DNA of 64,000 nucleotides from Siphonodentalium dalli (lineage: Eukaryota > Mollusca > Scaphopoda > Gadilida > Siphonodentaliidae), in NCBI GenBank assembly GCA_032622095.1, contig CP136065.1:203930618-203994617 (forward strand), in the 5' to 3' direction. Below, piece by piece: positions 34,259 to 44,257 of the stretch. A program made the position numbers and the translations under genes. Position 1 is the first letter of the stretch. The number at the start of each line of letters is the position of its first letter. A model generated the notes under the pieces. The model had not been told where the DNA came from. It did no database searches and saw only the letters and a program-made list of their open reading frames with translations.

Positions 34259-34713
34259 CTTGAACTTGAACTCTGTACCTACTAGGGTAACCAAAAACGC
34301 CCCTTGCAGCTGGGTAATGCCAGCAGGTAGCCGTCGCCTTGGTACATGTACCCTAGTAACTTTGATGACTTGCCTCACTCGGCCTTCCCTGGATCGACAA
34401 ACTGGATCACATTATGATCATTTCCAGTTGTACCACAGAGAGAATCCGAGTGAGGTCGCGGGGTGACAGAGAGAGAGACAAAGGAAGCTCTGAGAGAATT
34501 AAGCCGCAATGGCTCTCAGTGCGACTAAACTGGTTGCATCGGCTGCTAAGCACAACGGCGAAGCAGCACAGAAAAAAGCAAAGGCGCTTCTTCGTCAGGC
34601 TCAAGGGCCCGCCTTGCGACAATGGCCCGAGAGCACTGATGTCAGACAAATTAAACTTCTCTTGGCGGGTGGAGGGGTGCAATACCCGCACTAACCTGAT
34701 GGCTGACTAAGAT
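34259..34713 (-). other. 5' UTR of X1, conserved with X2
   Basis: The first bases (CTTAGTCAGCCATCAGG, then GCGGGTATTGCACC) and the block CTACCTGCTGGCATTACCC near 34320 recur in X2 (47502 and 47170). A short plus-strand frame of 61 codons here is a shadow. Conservation between otherwise diverged copies suggests a functional 5' UTR, possibly holding the promoter. Confidence 0.55.
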
Positions 34714-34727
34714 CGAGTAGAACAGAC
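34714..34727 (-). ncRNA. U2: U2 remnant (14 nt) between X1 and the next A-tailed element
   Basis: The minus strand reads GTCTGTTCTACTCG. It matches U2 from nt 36 (with AT lost) but carries TACTCG in place of TTATCAG, like the U2-like copy at 35340-35446. It marks the 5' insertion point of X1. Confidence 0.65.
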
Positions 34728-35115
34728 CCTTTTTCTTTTCTTTTTTTTTATAAAATAAATACTAAAAACGGTTAAAACTACCAAACCCAAGGAGCATAAA
34801 AGTTCCTAATAAATATGAGAAAAACCTGAGACGGCAAAAGTTGTAGGAACACAAACTTTTAAATTTGAACTTTGAAAAAAAATATTTAATTTAACTTTCA
34901 TAGCTTTGTGTATTGAAACTTTGAAAGAGAAATGAAAAAATAATATTAACCACTTTAACTTTCATAATGCCCTTTATCAAGATGAAAGAAAAAGAAAGGA
35001 TAATTGAAAAAAGAAAACGTATTTAAATCTAGTTCAGAACTAGTACATAATTATATATTTTTGTATTTTTTGTATTTTTTACGGTTTACAGTACATTACA
35101 CTCATTAAGCAAATA
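34728..35115 (-). mobile_element. Short A-tailed element, 3' end inserted at U2
   Basis: Read on the minus strand, an A+T-rich sequence with repeated TATGAAAGTTAAA motifs ends in an impure A tail (34755-34728) that abuts the 14-nt U2 remnant. This is how the F- and X-type elements end. No ORF is present, so it is either the 3' UTR of a strongly 5'-truncated LINE or a dependent short element. The 5' border is not defined. Positions 35116-35339 hold nothing I can name except a run of 14 C at 35256-35269. Confidence 0.4.
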
Positions 35116-35339
35116 CAGATTACAGTTAGCTCGGAGAGCAAATGGAAAAGTCTAAAACTTTAAAACGGAAAAAAATGAAACCTCGAAAAACCTCGCTTTC
35201 CAATATAAAGAAAAAAAACAATTACAGGAGTGGATAGTAAGAGAAGAAAGTTTTGCCCCCCCCCCCCAGCCCAATGACATCGATACAAAATGTAATACCC
35301 TGAAGGCAGACGAAGGAAGCAGGGTTTTACTCGTTTTCA

Positions 35340-35446
35340 CGAGCAAGCCCCCGCCCCTTATTCACTCCGCCCACCGCCCTGCCCCGACCAACACCGAAGT
35401 CCCCTTTAGGGGACGTATCAGGCGTTGATCCGAGTAGAACAGATAC
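35340..35446 (-). ncRNA. Divergent U2-like snRNA copy, 3' part
   Basis: From 35446 the minus strand reads GTATCTGTTCTACTCGGATC and soon after CCTGATACGTCCCC, TAAA, GGGGACTTCGG. Stem IIb and the flanking ACGTCC are kept. Stem IIa has changed on its left side (TCGG instead of ATCAG) and on its right (CCTGA), so pairing is kept. Beyond about 35388 it departs from normal U2: no Sm site GATTTTTGA was seen and the sequence turns G+C-rich. It may be a variant U2 gene or a diverged pseudogene. Confidence 0.5.
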
Positions 35447-36079
35447 TTTTTTCTTTTTTTTAGAGACAAAATGATTTATTATGATCATAAAATTACAAGT
35501 GTGTGGGTTCTAAGAAGCCCGTATACAAAGCATGCACCTGGAAGAGGAAAAATAATTGGTAACACATGTATTTACAAGGGTTCCCGACAGCCGTTAAAAA
35601 ACGATTACATAACATAACGGCGATATCACAGATAAGGATGACTGTCGGGACTGCTAATGTGGGAAGTATTTACACTTTCCAATTTAATGGTTTGTCTGTT
35701 AGCATGATTCGAAGAGATAAGCTGAGTCTGGTCGTTGATTAATTGCGGCACCATGCTGACATGGTGTCACACCAAACGAAAGCCCAGAGTTATGGTCTGA
35801 AAACGATACACATGACACATTGGTGTGCCAAAAGGACCGTGTTTGTCGGCTCATAACGCCATCTGTATATTGACATTACTTATTGGGTAATTGATGGATT
35901 AGGGCGTCATATGTTGCCTGCCGTGTGAAACGTGTTCCTTTCGCGGTGCCACGCCGTTTTAAGTGCCTGTCAATATAGCACTGTGTGTGGGCGGGTCTTA
36001 TGAACATAGAAATGGTGGTATTTGCATATGCGCTATGCATTGATATGAAAACAAAAGACAATGGGAAAATTGCGAGCGT

Positions 36080-39000
36080 TTAAAAAAAAAATGTGAATAC
36101 GACTTTGTCGTTTATGACTTGACATATGTCATTATTTTGTGCCCAATATTCATGGAAATGTAACCTCTCGAGACGCCGGAAGTCGCTTAGTATACGCACA
36201 CGAAGTCGCGTTAGAAAAGCGACAACTAGGCTGTCTCGAGAAATGCATTTACGCCTGAATTTGGTTTCATTTCTTTCAAACCAAATTGTATTGATTGCCT
36301 CAGAAATGAGGGCTAAACTTGCCGAACGTTGTGTTTTGGCGAAGTCTGCTGGAAGGTGCAGAAATCTGATAGCTTTAGTAGATGGTGATAATTTAATCTC
36401 TGTGACCAGATTTGAAATCCAATTAAAAATGAGTAGCCATAATAATTGTATAGCTTTGCAGTCGACAAACAGATGCTGTATAGTCTCGGCTTCCGCTTTG
36501 CATAGACAGCATCGATTATCCCGTGCAATATGAAAATTATGTAATTTATAATTTGTTGGCAGAATTTCATGAATTACGCGCCAACATGTTGATCGACAAA
36601 ATGGATCTAGAAATTTATCAGAAAGATTGGTCCAAGTAATTCTAAAATCAAACGTTGGACAATTTTGTTCAACATTTGATCTCCGAATTACTTTAGTCAT
36701 TGGAACATCATAAAATTGTTTGGTTGATATATTTTTGAACTCAAATGAGTCCACACAAGATTTGTACGCCCTGAGAGCGGAAAGACATTGTAAATAAAAC
36801 AATGGGGTATAGTCCATGCTGTGAGGTATGAGATTGGATGCAAAATCCGGCCTATAATGCCGGAGTAAGAATCCAATCCAATAGATGGCAAAATGTTTCC
36901 ATCGTACATCAGGATTATTTATGAGCCTTTGCATATGGCTAAGATAAAAAGCTGCTTGTTTTGTTGGAATGTGGCACAAATTAATGCCTCCATTGAGGAC
37001 ATCATTGTGACACACAGAACGCGCAAGTGACTCACCTTTAATTTTCCAGAAATGTGAAAACAGATTTTTGAAATAATTTGGTATAATGTTTAGGTATTGG
37101 AACTATACCTGCATAATACCACAGCTTACTACAGGCAAAAACATTAATGTGTTTGGCTCTCCCGAAGTGAGAGAGTTTCCTGTCATATAAATTATTGCAC
37201 GAGGCAGTAAATTTAGTATATAATTTATGAAAATGATCGTCGGCTGGAATGTTATTTCCAAATTGTATGCCAACAATTTTAGCGTGTTTTGCCCATGAGA
37301 TCCCAAAGGGATGATCAGAGCGGGATTTCCATTTTCCGAGAAAAATGTCACATGTTTTGTGAATGTTTAATTTTGAGCCAGAGGCTTTTCCAAAAAGAAA
37401 ACAAGATTTGAATAATTCGCCGATGGAATTTTCAGATGTGAGAATGGCTGTTACATCATCGGCGTACGCACTGAGCTTGACCACTTCTGATGCCCAAAAT
37501 TTTCGGATTATTACGCAGGTGAATAAGGAATGGCTCTATGCATAAAACATACAATAGAGGTGAGAGGCTGCACCCTTGCCTTACGGATCGGGTGACAGGG
37601 AATGGATCTGATACATAATGATTAACCAAGACACTGGAACAAATATCAGTATAAAATACTTTCACCCATGCAATGAAATTATCGCCAAAGCCGAAGGCTG
37701 TTAATGTTTTGAGTAAATAATCATGATTTACTCTGTCGAAAGCCTTTGCTTGATCTAGTGCTATAAAAGTGCATTCATCATTCTTCTGATTAGTATAATC
37801 AACAACATTCCGTAACAAATGTGCATTATCAAGAATAGTTCTTCCCGGCACGCCACACGTTTGATCGGGATGAACTATTGATGATATCACATTGCGTAGT
37901 CTGTTGCTGAAGATTTTCGATAGGATTTTATAATCGTAATTAAGAAGACTAATAGGTCGATAATTGCCCATTTCTTCTGGATGTAAAAGGGTCTTTTTGA
38001 AGAAGTACAATTAATGAGAGCTTTTGAGATGTCGTAAGTGCCTTATTGTTGAAAACATCGGAATACACCTCGAGAAGTGTGGGCGCTAACATGTCTATGA
38101 ATGATGCATAAAATTCTTTTGCTAAGCCATCACTGCCTGGTGATTTGTCATTTTGCATGTCTTTGACTGCTTTTTTGATTTCAGATAATGTGATTGGCGA
38201 CTCGCACATTGCTGAGTCTAAAGAGGAAATTTGAGGAAGATCCTTGAGAAATGAATCGCAAGCACTTTCCCCAATTTCCTCTTTTGTGAATAAGTTGGAA
38301 TAAAATTCCCGGAATTTGCATAAAATATCGTCTGTTTTGGTGTATGTATGTTCACCATCTTTGATGTTTGTAATTATTTTCTGAGATGCACGTCTTCTTT
38401 CCAAATGAGAGAAGAAAGAAGACGGCTCCTCTTGGTGGTCGAGGAAATTAGCTTTAGATCTGATATGGGCGCCAATTGTAGCTTTTGATTGCAAATCTCT
38501 AATATTGTTATGCAATTCGACTATTTGTTCGGTGTAATTACCGGGGTTTGATTTTTAAGCATCCGTTAGTGAATAATATAATTTTTGCATATCCATTAAA
38601 GTGGATCTGTCTTTGCGGGAATTACTTTTTGAGAATGCAATTATGAAATCTTTGATGCGCTGTTTAGTGGTTTCCCACCAATCTGTGGTGACAGTGTCAT
38701 CAATTATCTCATTTGTTATTGCATACCAAAAGGTTTTGAATTCTTCACGAAATTCATGCAAATGGAATAATGAATTATTGGCTTTCCAATAACCAGGTCC
38801 AATGGACTGGCACTGTATATCAGATAACGTGAAGTGAATAAGGTCGTGGTCTGAAAAACCAACGACAAGTTGGTTGCAATCTTTTACAAACGGCATGAGC
38901 GACTTAGAGATGTAGAAACGGTCGAGACGCGTTGCTACACCTCTGTCGCCATGTCGTGCATATAGATCGACTATTCAAATGTCTATAAACATCAATCATT

Positions 39001-39524
39001 TCAAATTGTGACATTGTATTTGGCCACGTTTTACCTGTGGCCGAAAGGGTAATGTCACCTCCTATTTTGTCGAGCTTCAAATCCGTTATAAAATTGAAAT
39101 CGCCTCCTAGTATTATCGGGGTCCTAGTAACAAAATGCTTAACTATGTTTTTGAAGAATGTTTTCCTATCACCTTGGGTGTTGGGGCCGTAGATATTAAT
39201 GAGCCTGACTTTTTGGCCATTAATATCTGCGTCCACAATGACATAGCGTCCTTCGAAATCATAATTATATTTATGGATTTTGCAATTAAGGTGTTTTGAT
39301 ATAAGTATTCCGGTACCAGATGACCGACTTGAACCGAATGACCAAAAGCCATCGCAGTTCATTGATTTTGAAATATTTCTTGCTTCATATAAATTTGTTA
39401 TATGAGTCTCTTGTAAAAATAATATGTCAATTCCATTATGATCAGATAAGTAATTTAAAATGTGACGTTTTTTATGTTGGCCCAAGCCATTGCAATTAAT
39501 CGAGGCTATTTTTAATTTATCCAT
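36080..39524 (-). pseudogene. ORF2 of element Y (endonuclease-RT), five or so frame breaks
   Basis: Starts MDKLKIASINCNGLG at 39524. Endonuclease: DILFLQETHIT, RLINIYGPNTQGD, IILGGDFNFITD and, after a break near 38900, GFSDHDLIHF. RT: KSPGSDGLAKEF, HPDQTCGVPGR, LDQAKAFDRVNH, RSVRQGCSLSPLL, LSAYADDVTAIL. The C-terminal knuckle is CCLCKAEAETIQHLFVDC near 36510-36460. Breaks lie near 38900, 38540, 37980, 37470 and 37025. Both catalytic centres can still be read, but no single frame spans them. Confidence 0.87.
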
Positions 39525-39749
39525 GATTGATTAAGGGTTGTAGGCGAGCTGAAAACATATATAGAACATACCTTTCTGAAATATTTAACTATAATAACAG
39601 AACTAAGCATAAAGATGCGAGCAAGAGGCAAAAGCCAAATGCGTGAAATTCGTAGTCCATGGGCGTTCCGGGTCGTTTTGGGTCCAATTAGAGTTTTCCG
39701 TGTTTCTGGGGACAAATCCGTGTCGTTTCTAGTGTTATAATTGTCACTT

Positions 39750-40443
39750 TTAATATCCATCAGGTGCCGTCTTGAAGTTCCCTCCTGGAGGGGCCGTCCT
39801 GTACAACAATCGGCAAGTCCTGAACCAGTGATGAGAGCTTCTTTGGAGCCCTATCGAAATCACTGTCTTGAGTCGGAATAATCGTATCGTTCTTCTCGTC
39901 TGTCTCTTTCTTCTCATCTTTCTTTTCTTCAGTCTGTTTCTGTGCCATGGTCGTCGGCACCCCACTTGAGGCGGCCGCGGCGTAAGATTGCCGGTTCGCG
40001 GGGGGGTGTTCCTGTGCCCCTCACCTCCGTGCAATTTCTGCTTCGGTGTCCCACATTTAGGCACCGAAGACACAGCGGTGGTCTCCCAGCTATAGTTAGC
40101 AGACATTTATAGGCGTTCATATTTGCAGTGTGCGGAATAAACGCCTTGGTGTCGTGATCGATTTTCATGATAATTTCCCGAACCCCGGTCTTGTACTCTA
40201 TCCCTTGTGTGGATGCCATCAGAACGGTTCCGGACTGTACTTTCCCAAATGTCCCAAAAAGTTCATTACTACTGACGTTGGTACATGGTAAGGTAACCAA
40301 TGTACCCTTACTTTGACTGTCTGCTCCAGATAGTGGGAGAACATGAACGTAATCCCATTCACTTTAAAGTCACTCATCGATCCCACATCTTTAGCGGATA
40401 TGTCACTGACCATCACAAAAAACCGCTCGTCTGAACGTTCCAT
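39750..40443 (-). pseudogene. ORF1 of element Y, truncated at the N-terminus
   Basis: The first readable part is MERSDERFFVMVSDISAKDV, then VKVRVHWLPYHVPTSVVMNF, both counterparts of the F ORF1 (HWLPLHIDDW). A frame change near 40260 leads to the knuckle CLRCLNVGHRSRNC (canonical C-x2-C-x4-H-x4-C) near 40080-40040. The tail is Lys/Glu-rich and ends close to 39760. The N-terminal 70 or so residues present in F are missing because of the junction at 40450. Confidence 0.72.
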
Positions 40444-40454
40444 CCGGGGCTTTC

Positions 40455-40575
40455 TATTCCTTTTCTTTATATACCGTACATTATTTCCATTTTGCTATGT
40501 TATATTCTTTCCATTTGTACCGAAACCTTGATTCATTATTATTCCTTAATAAACTTTTTATAAAAAAAAAAAAAA
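40455..40575 (+). mobile_element. K-type LINE 3' end in plus orientation (severely truncated)
   Basis: The last part (AATAAACTTTTTATAAAAAA, then more A to 40575) matches the 3' terminus of K-type B and H (GAATAAAACTTTTTATAAAA), and the next bases are GTGTAGTATCTG, the K 3' junction. Everything is on the plus strand, opposite to all other U2-targeted LINEs here. Only about 120 bp remain. Confidence 0.7.
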
Positions 40576-40607
40576 GTGTAGTATCTGTTCTACTATCTGT
40601 TCTTATC
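40576..40607 (+). ncRNA. U2: U2 target remnant in plus orientation with internal duplication
   Basis: Reads GTGTAGTATCTGTTCTA and then CTATCTGTTCTTATC, so the ATCTGTTCT part of U2 appears twice in a row. After 40607 the sequence leaves U2. The next 130 bp (40608-40740) could not be assigned to any element here. Confidence 0.65.
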
Positions 40608-40740
40608 TCGTGAGTGAGGACGTGTTTTCGCTCTCGCTCTGCATCGCGCTGTGGCAGGTAATTAATTACCCCAGCGCTAGCCGCTATGGCTTGATCGGAT
40701 GCTGCTTACTCGATCGTCTCTAGGACTGTTAAGATTTCTG

Positions 40741-41022
40741 TTAAAGGCCGTCAGGCAAATTCCATGAATCAGGATAAGCTGGTATCCAGCTTAAAGGATT
40801 ATTGTAGACTATCCGGTAGACTGGACGCTGTGTACCAAAGGTAAGGTACCAGGTGTCCGGTCTTGATAGACGAAACAAGGCGTCAACACAGGTCATGTCG
40901 AAGTCCGCTTTCAATAGATCACCCATCTTCTCAACAGTCATGCGAAATCTACTCGGTCCATCCAACTTTATTTCCAGCGTCCATGCCGCCAAAAACTCGT
41001 CGTAAATCCCATCAGCCGCCAT
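40741..41022 (-). pseudogene. ORF1 of element D, N-terminal 90 residues
   Basis: Starts MAADGIYDEFLAAWTLEIKL and continues MTVEKMGDLLKADFDM and ALFRLSRPDTWYLTFG, very close to ORF1 of B and H. It then runs into PVYRIVYNNPLSWIP, where the family sequence ends, and stops. There is no knuckle. It shows the exact K-type ORF1 start for a third copy. Confidence 0.8.
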
Positions 41023-41115
41023 GGCAGCGTCCCTGACTGGCGGGCAAAACTAGACAAAGACCAATTAACAAAAGTAGGTCACGTCTTAGTAACCGCGATC
41101 TGTAGCCAATAAATC
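40741..41115 (-). mobile_element. K-type LINE, element D, 5' end only
   Basis: Inserted at the K position (AAAGTG of the U2 piece ending at 41116). It has a 93-nt 5' UTR and the first part of ORF1, and then ends at about 40741, where unrelated inverted DNA begins. All of the rest of the element is missing. Confidence 0.82.
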
Positions 41116-41147
41116 CACTTTGATCTGACAAAAGGCCGAGAAGCGAT
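41116..41147 (-). ncRNA. U2: U2 snRNA gene, 5' fragment, upstream of element D
   Basis: The minus strand from 41147 reads ATCGCTTCTCGGCCTTTTG and then TCAGATCAAAGTG, two bases shorter than normal U2 at the GGCTAAGATC segment. The start-site inverted repeat upstream is present, with small changes. Confidence 0.88.
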
Positions 41148-41754
41148 GCTGATTTTTCGCGAGAAAAAAATCGGGCCATTCAGCAGTAACCATCGAGAAA
41201 ATGGTTTTAATAAAAGGTGTGTCGTCGTCAAATCCCAGGAATCGACATGAATCCTGAAAAAGAAAGAAATATGCATGAGAAGCGAAAATGGCGAAATTCC
41301 GGTGTTTTGCATGAAGCATGTGTTCGGATTTTGTTACAATTTAAAATAAACAAGAATTTCGTCATTTTTTTCTTGACTCCATTTGAGATGTACGACGTAC
41401 GTTCTTCTGACTCTATTTAATACTGTACTGTTGATCCATTATAAGCTCATCGAGTCGTGCAAACCAAAATGTAACGAAAGTCTAAAACGGCCGCACTCTG
41501 ATCGACCAAGCACGTCGACACACCATCCACGAACAATACAAATAGTTTTCTTTGCATTTATGAAATTACGTAAGGGTGATTTATAATAAACGTTGTTCAT
41601 TGTAACATAAATGCAATGCAAATGCTCTCTATCAACAATGTGTGGTATCTGTTCTTATCAGCAATACATCTGAACATTCCAAATGAAACTCTGTTCCATG
41701 TCAGAAGGTACAGAGATGTGGGGGCGGGGGGACTAATTTTAGATTATTTAAGAA
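41148..41754 (-). promoter_or_regulatory. U2 array spacer 3, with a LINE-derived patch
   Basis: 607 bp, like the other spacers except at 41481-41538. There, 58 bp (TCTAAAACGGCCGCACTCTG, ending GAACAATA) replace about 37 bp of normal spacer. The patch matches the inter-ORF spacer of the K-type elements (for example 5667-5727 and 15764-15820). The target-like inverted segment is at 41638-41659. Confidence 0.7.
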
Positions 41755-41911
41755 TGGGCCGATCCCGGAGGTACTGCAATACCGGGCCAACCCATGGCGA
41801 GGTTAGAGCAAGCTCTAGGCCACTCGCCTACAGTAAAAAAAATCAGTTTAATATCGAAGTCCCCATTTGGGGACGTACCAGATATTAAGCTGATAAGAAC
41901 AGATACTACAC
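41755..41911 (-). ncRNA. U2: U2 snRNA gene, 3' fragment, downstream of element E
   Basis: From 41911: GTGTAGTATCTG, stem IIa (CTGGTACG, one change against CTGATACG), stem IIb TCCCCAAATGGGGA, the Sm site with extra T residues (GATTTTTTTT in place of GATTTTTGA), and the terminal loop. Unlike the other copies, no A tail precedes GTG; LINE coding sequence joins directly. The altered Sm site suggests decay. Confidence 0.9.
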
Positions 41912-42803
41912 TTTGTGAAACTTCGCTTCATTGCGAAAGTACCAAATTGTGCTTATGGCTTCCGTCAGAAGCATGAGAATCGTGGCTTTGTGATGCCTGT
42001 CCAGATTCGGAGGTAGTTGCAAAAAGCGAACAATTTTGGCTAGGGGTTTAATCTCTGATTTGGGCAGTAAGTTATTGGCCCACTGAAAAATTAGCCGCCA
42101 CAATGGTTGAACATGTGGGCAAAAACAAAATAAGTGTTCGTGAGATTCGACGTCTGTCCGACAAAGGGGGCATAATTTATATGACTGTAAATCAACAGGT
42201 AAGATATCATGAGCCAACTTCCAAATGTCTCTCCGTGCAACGGGACCAATAAAGGGATTGTGTAAGTTGTTTCAAGTTATGTTAACTGAATAGTAGGGTA
42301 CCTGTTAATAACGATGGGGGACTTAACAACTCTACTTAGAAAGTCCAAGTGGAATTGTTTAGTAGTTAAGTTGTCAAAATTAAAAGGGGGACGGATTATC
42401 AGAAATTTCCTCAGGGCTGCCATCACCTTCGGATCAACCTCCCCCATTTTATACTAACAACGGGGAATGAGATTGGAGCTGCCATCACCTTGGTATAAAA
42501 TGGGGGACGTTGATCCGAACAATGGGGATTGAGATTGGTGCGGAGTTCTGGCTTAAAACGAATCGGTGACAATCCGATCCAATACATGACGAAACAACCC
42601 CATTGAATATTGGGGAATTTCATGTACCTTTGAAGGTGTTGCATATAAAATGCATCTAATTTGGAAGGAATATGAGAAAGCCCCGTCTCGCCCCGCAGGA
42701 CATGGGTTCCTGCTTATTCTCCCAAATGAATTTGTACATTTTGGAATTAAAGGAACATAAATAGGCTGCAGAAAGAGGAATAACAGAGCAGTAGTACCAC
42801 TGT
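41912..42803 (-). mobile_element. K-type LINE, element E, truncated at both ends
   Basis: Only about 0.9 kb of the ORF2 3' region remains. The 3' side stops inside the codons RNEAKFHK and is joined straight to U2 at CAAAG/TGTAG, so the last 80 codons, the 3' UTR and the A tail are missing. The 5' side stops at about 42803 at the QWYYCSVIPLS codons. It is closest to B and H. Confidence 0.8.
41912..42803 (-). pseudogene. ORF2 fragment of element E (C-terminal region)
   Basis: Readable blocks are WYYCSVIPLSAAYLCSFNS and FIWENKQEP (near 42800-42700), MQHLQRYMKFPNIQWGCFV (42644), MAHDILPVDLQSYKLCPLC with the knuckle CPLCRTDVESHEHLFCFC (42217-42130), and FLQLPPNLDRHHKATILML. Frames change several times. 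At 42413-42540 a 50-bp part has been duplicated and partly inverted. There is no catalytic part. Confidence 0.8.
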
Positions 42804-43447
42804 GTAGGAACTGTTACATCGGAAATCGTTCTATCGCCGGTTTGTGATGGTTCTTGCCTGATTTGTGACGGTTCTTGCTGAACGAAATTATACATTTTCA
42901 CGACTTTTTGACAGTTAAAACGCAATTTTGAGGCATCTAAGTGATAATTCGATTAGTTATTTTCGATCCCATAACAATATCTGGCACCAATGAGCGTGTT
43001 AATAACGAAAAATTAATTGTGCGAGTCATAACAACGACAAGAACCGCGAATTTTTATTATTGTTTGGGTTCTCTCCTGATCGAGTCGGTTCTATCCTCAT
43101 TAATCGTTCTATACTTTTAAAACTATTGCTAATATTTGCCATGGTACATGGTTCAAACTGCCAATTTTGTGAAAGTATAAACACAACAAACGATGCATTA
43201 AGTTGAAATTTGCACCACTTGTCATTAATTTCGACGAATTACACTGCCTTTCTATGCTTATCCAATAAGCTGTGTTACGCCTATCAAAATTCACAAAGTC
43301 GCCAGCTAGTTTGAAAAATAACGCGTTTTGCAGGCCTGACATTTCCATGAGTCAACAGCCGGTTAACAATAGTGAAATTTCATTGCGCTGGACTTCGTAA
43401 AGCGTGAGCGTAGACGGGATATATAGAGTTATCTGTCTTGTATTTTA
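42804..43447. other. Unassigned region between element E and the Helitron-like element
   Basis: This is moderately A+T-rich DNA without convincing frames. Several GGTTCT(T/A) motifs recur near 42830-43100 (for example GTGATGGTTCTTGCCTGATT and GTGACGGTTCTTGC), a hint of short tandem repeats. Nothing else was recognised. Confidence 0.5.
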
Positions 43448-44002
43448 TCTTATATATTTTTGGAACTTCTGTCTGTATGTATGTATTTGTGTTATAGACT
43501 CGAAAAACTGCTCTACCGATCCGACTCAAATTTGGTGTGTATGCCTACTTTGATCCGGGGAACAATATGGGCGGGTCCAATTTCACGTGCGTCCGTATCA
43601 TTGACCTTGACCTCGCTCAAATACGCTCATATAGGCATGTTTCTGGACCTCAACCGATCCCACTCAAATTTGGTAGCTGGTTCTACTTTGATCACGGGAA
43701 CAATATGGGCGGGTCCAATTTCACTTGCGACCGTGTCCTTGACCTTGACCATATACGCTCATATAGGCATGTTTCTGGATCTCGACCAATCCGACTCAAA
43801 TTTGGTATAATGTAGGCCTACTTTGATCCCGGGAACAATATGGGTGGGTCCAATTTCACGTGCGACCATGTCCTTGACCTTGACCATATTCGCTCATATA
43901 GGCATGTTTCCGGGCCGATCGAACAATAGTTTGCCCAGGCGGAGACGATCACAAAAATATCCCCAAATAGCCCGGACGAAGAGGGCCGGGCACATCGGCT
44001 AG
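43448..44002 (+). mobile_element. Helitron-like non-autonomous element, plus orientation
   Basis: Begins TCTTATATATTTTTGGAACT after an A and ends CCCGGACGAAGAGGGCCGGG, then CACATCGG and CTAG before a T. The start (TATATATTTT(T)GG(G)ACTTCTGTCTGT) matches the element at 25471-25924 read on its own strand, so the two are relatives. The inside holds three tandem units. No coding region. Confidence 0.6.
43516..43914 (+). repeat. Three tandem units of 129-138 bp inside the Helitron-like element
   Basis: Units start at 43516, 43654 and 43786. Each has CC(G/A)ATCC(G/C)ACTCAAATTTGG, an AACAATATGGGCGGGTCCAA block, CCTTGACCTTGACC and CGCTCATATAGGCATGTTTC in that order. Units differ by about 10%. Confidence 0.85.
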
Positions 44003-44257
44003 TGTTGTCTATTTTCGTAGACTTATTTTACTCAACAAAAGGCCAAAAATAAGACGTTAAAAGTTAGTTGACACCCATACAATGCTCTGATTACGCAGTT
44101 TATGAAGTTTATGTCGGGCATCCGCTTGCTGGATGCTGATTATCTAGGTTAAATTCTAGAATTCTAGAATATGCAGCTATTAAAGCATATACAAGCACGG
44201 TAATCTTCCATTCAATCATATTTTAGATTGACAAGGGATCTATGATTTTTTAATAGA

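Larger units (their letters stand above)
24062..34713 (-). mobile_element. X-type LINE X1, 5' part, broken by two later insertions
   Basis: The 5' end follows a 14-nt U2 remnant (34727-34714). Then come a 5' UTR, ORF1 (34258-33198), an inter-ORF region, and ORF2 from 32731. ORF2 runs into a 1.76-kb TIR transposon (31411-29657), resumes (29656-29398), reaches the YADD codons, is broken again by a 5.1-kb block, and resumes for about 200 bp (24262-24062) until it is cut at the join with element C. The 3' third of ORF2 and the 3' UTR are gone. Confidence 0.82.
35447..40450 (-). mobile_element. F-type LINE, element Y, nearly complete but decayed
   Basis: The 3' A-rich end (35461-35447) abuts GTATCTG of the divergent U2 copy, the F/X insertion point. 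It has a 3' UTR of 0.63 kb, ORF2 (39524-36080) and ORF1 (about 40443-39750). At about 40450 it is fused to a plus-strand K-type tail, so its own 5' end and target are lost. Sequence features (LDKIGGD, HWLPYHV, a CX2CX4HX4C knuckle, RSASLALISEAINTIWF) place it with element F. Confidence 0.8.

Noticed and set aside
34509-34694. 61-codon plus-strand frame rich in Ala and Lys
   Set aside because: It is antisense to the conserved 5' UTR of X1; the frame is broken in X2, where the DNA is conserved.
40608-40740. Another snRNA gene
   Set aside because: The position after a U2 remnant suggested it, but no Sm site or known snRNA motif could be found.
43516-43914. Possible CRISPR-like regular repeats
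   Set aside because: Units are contiguous, about 130 bp long and lack spacer-repeat alternation, and the DNA is eukaryotic. They are internal repeats of a Helitron-like element.
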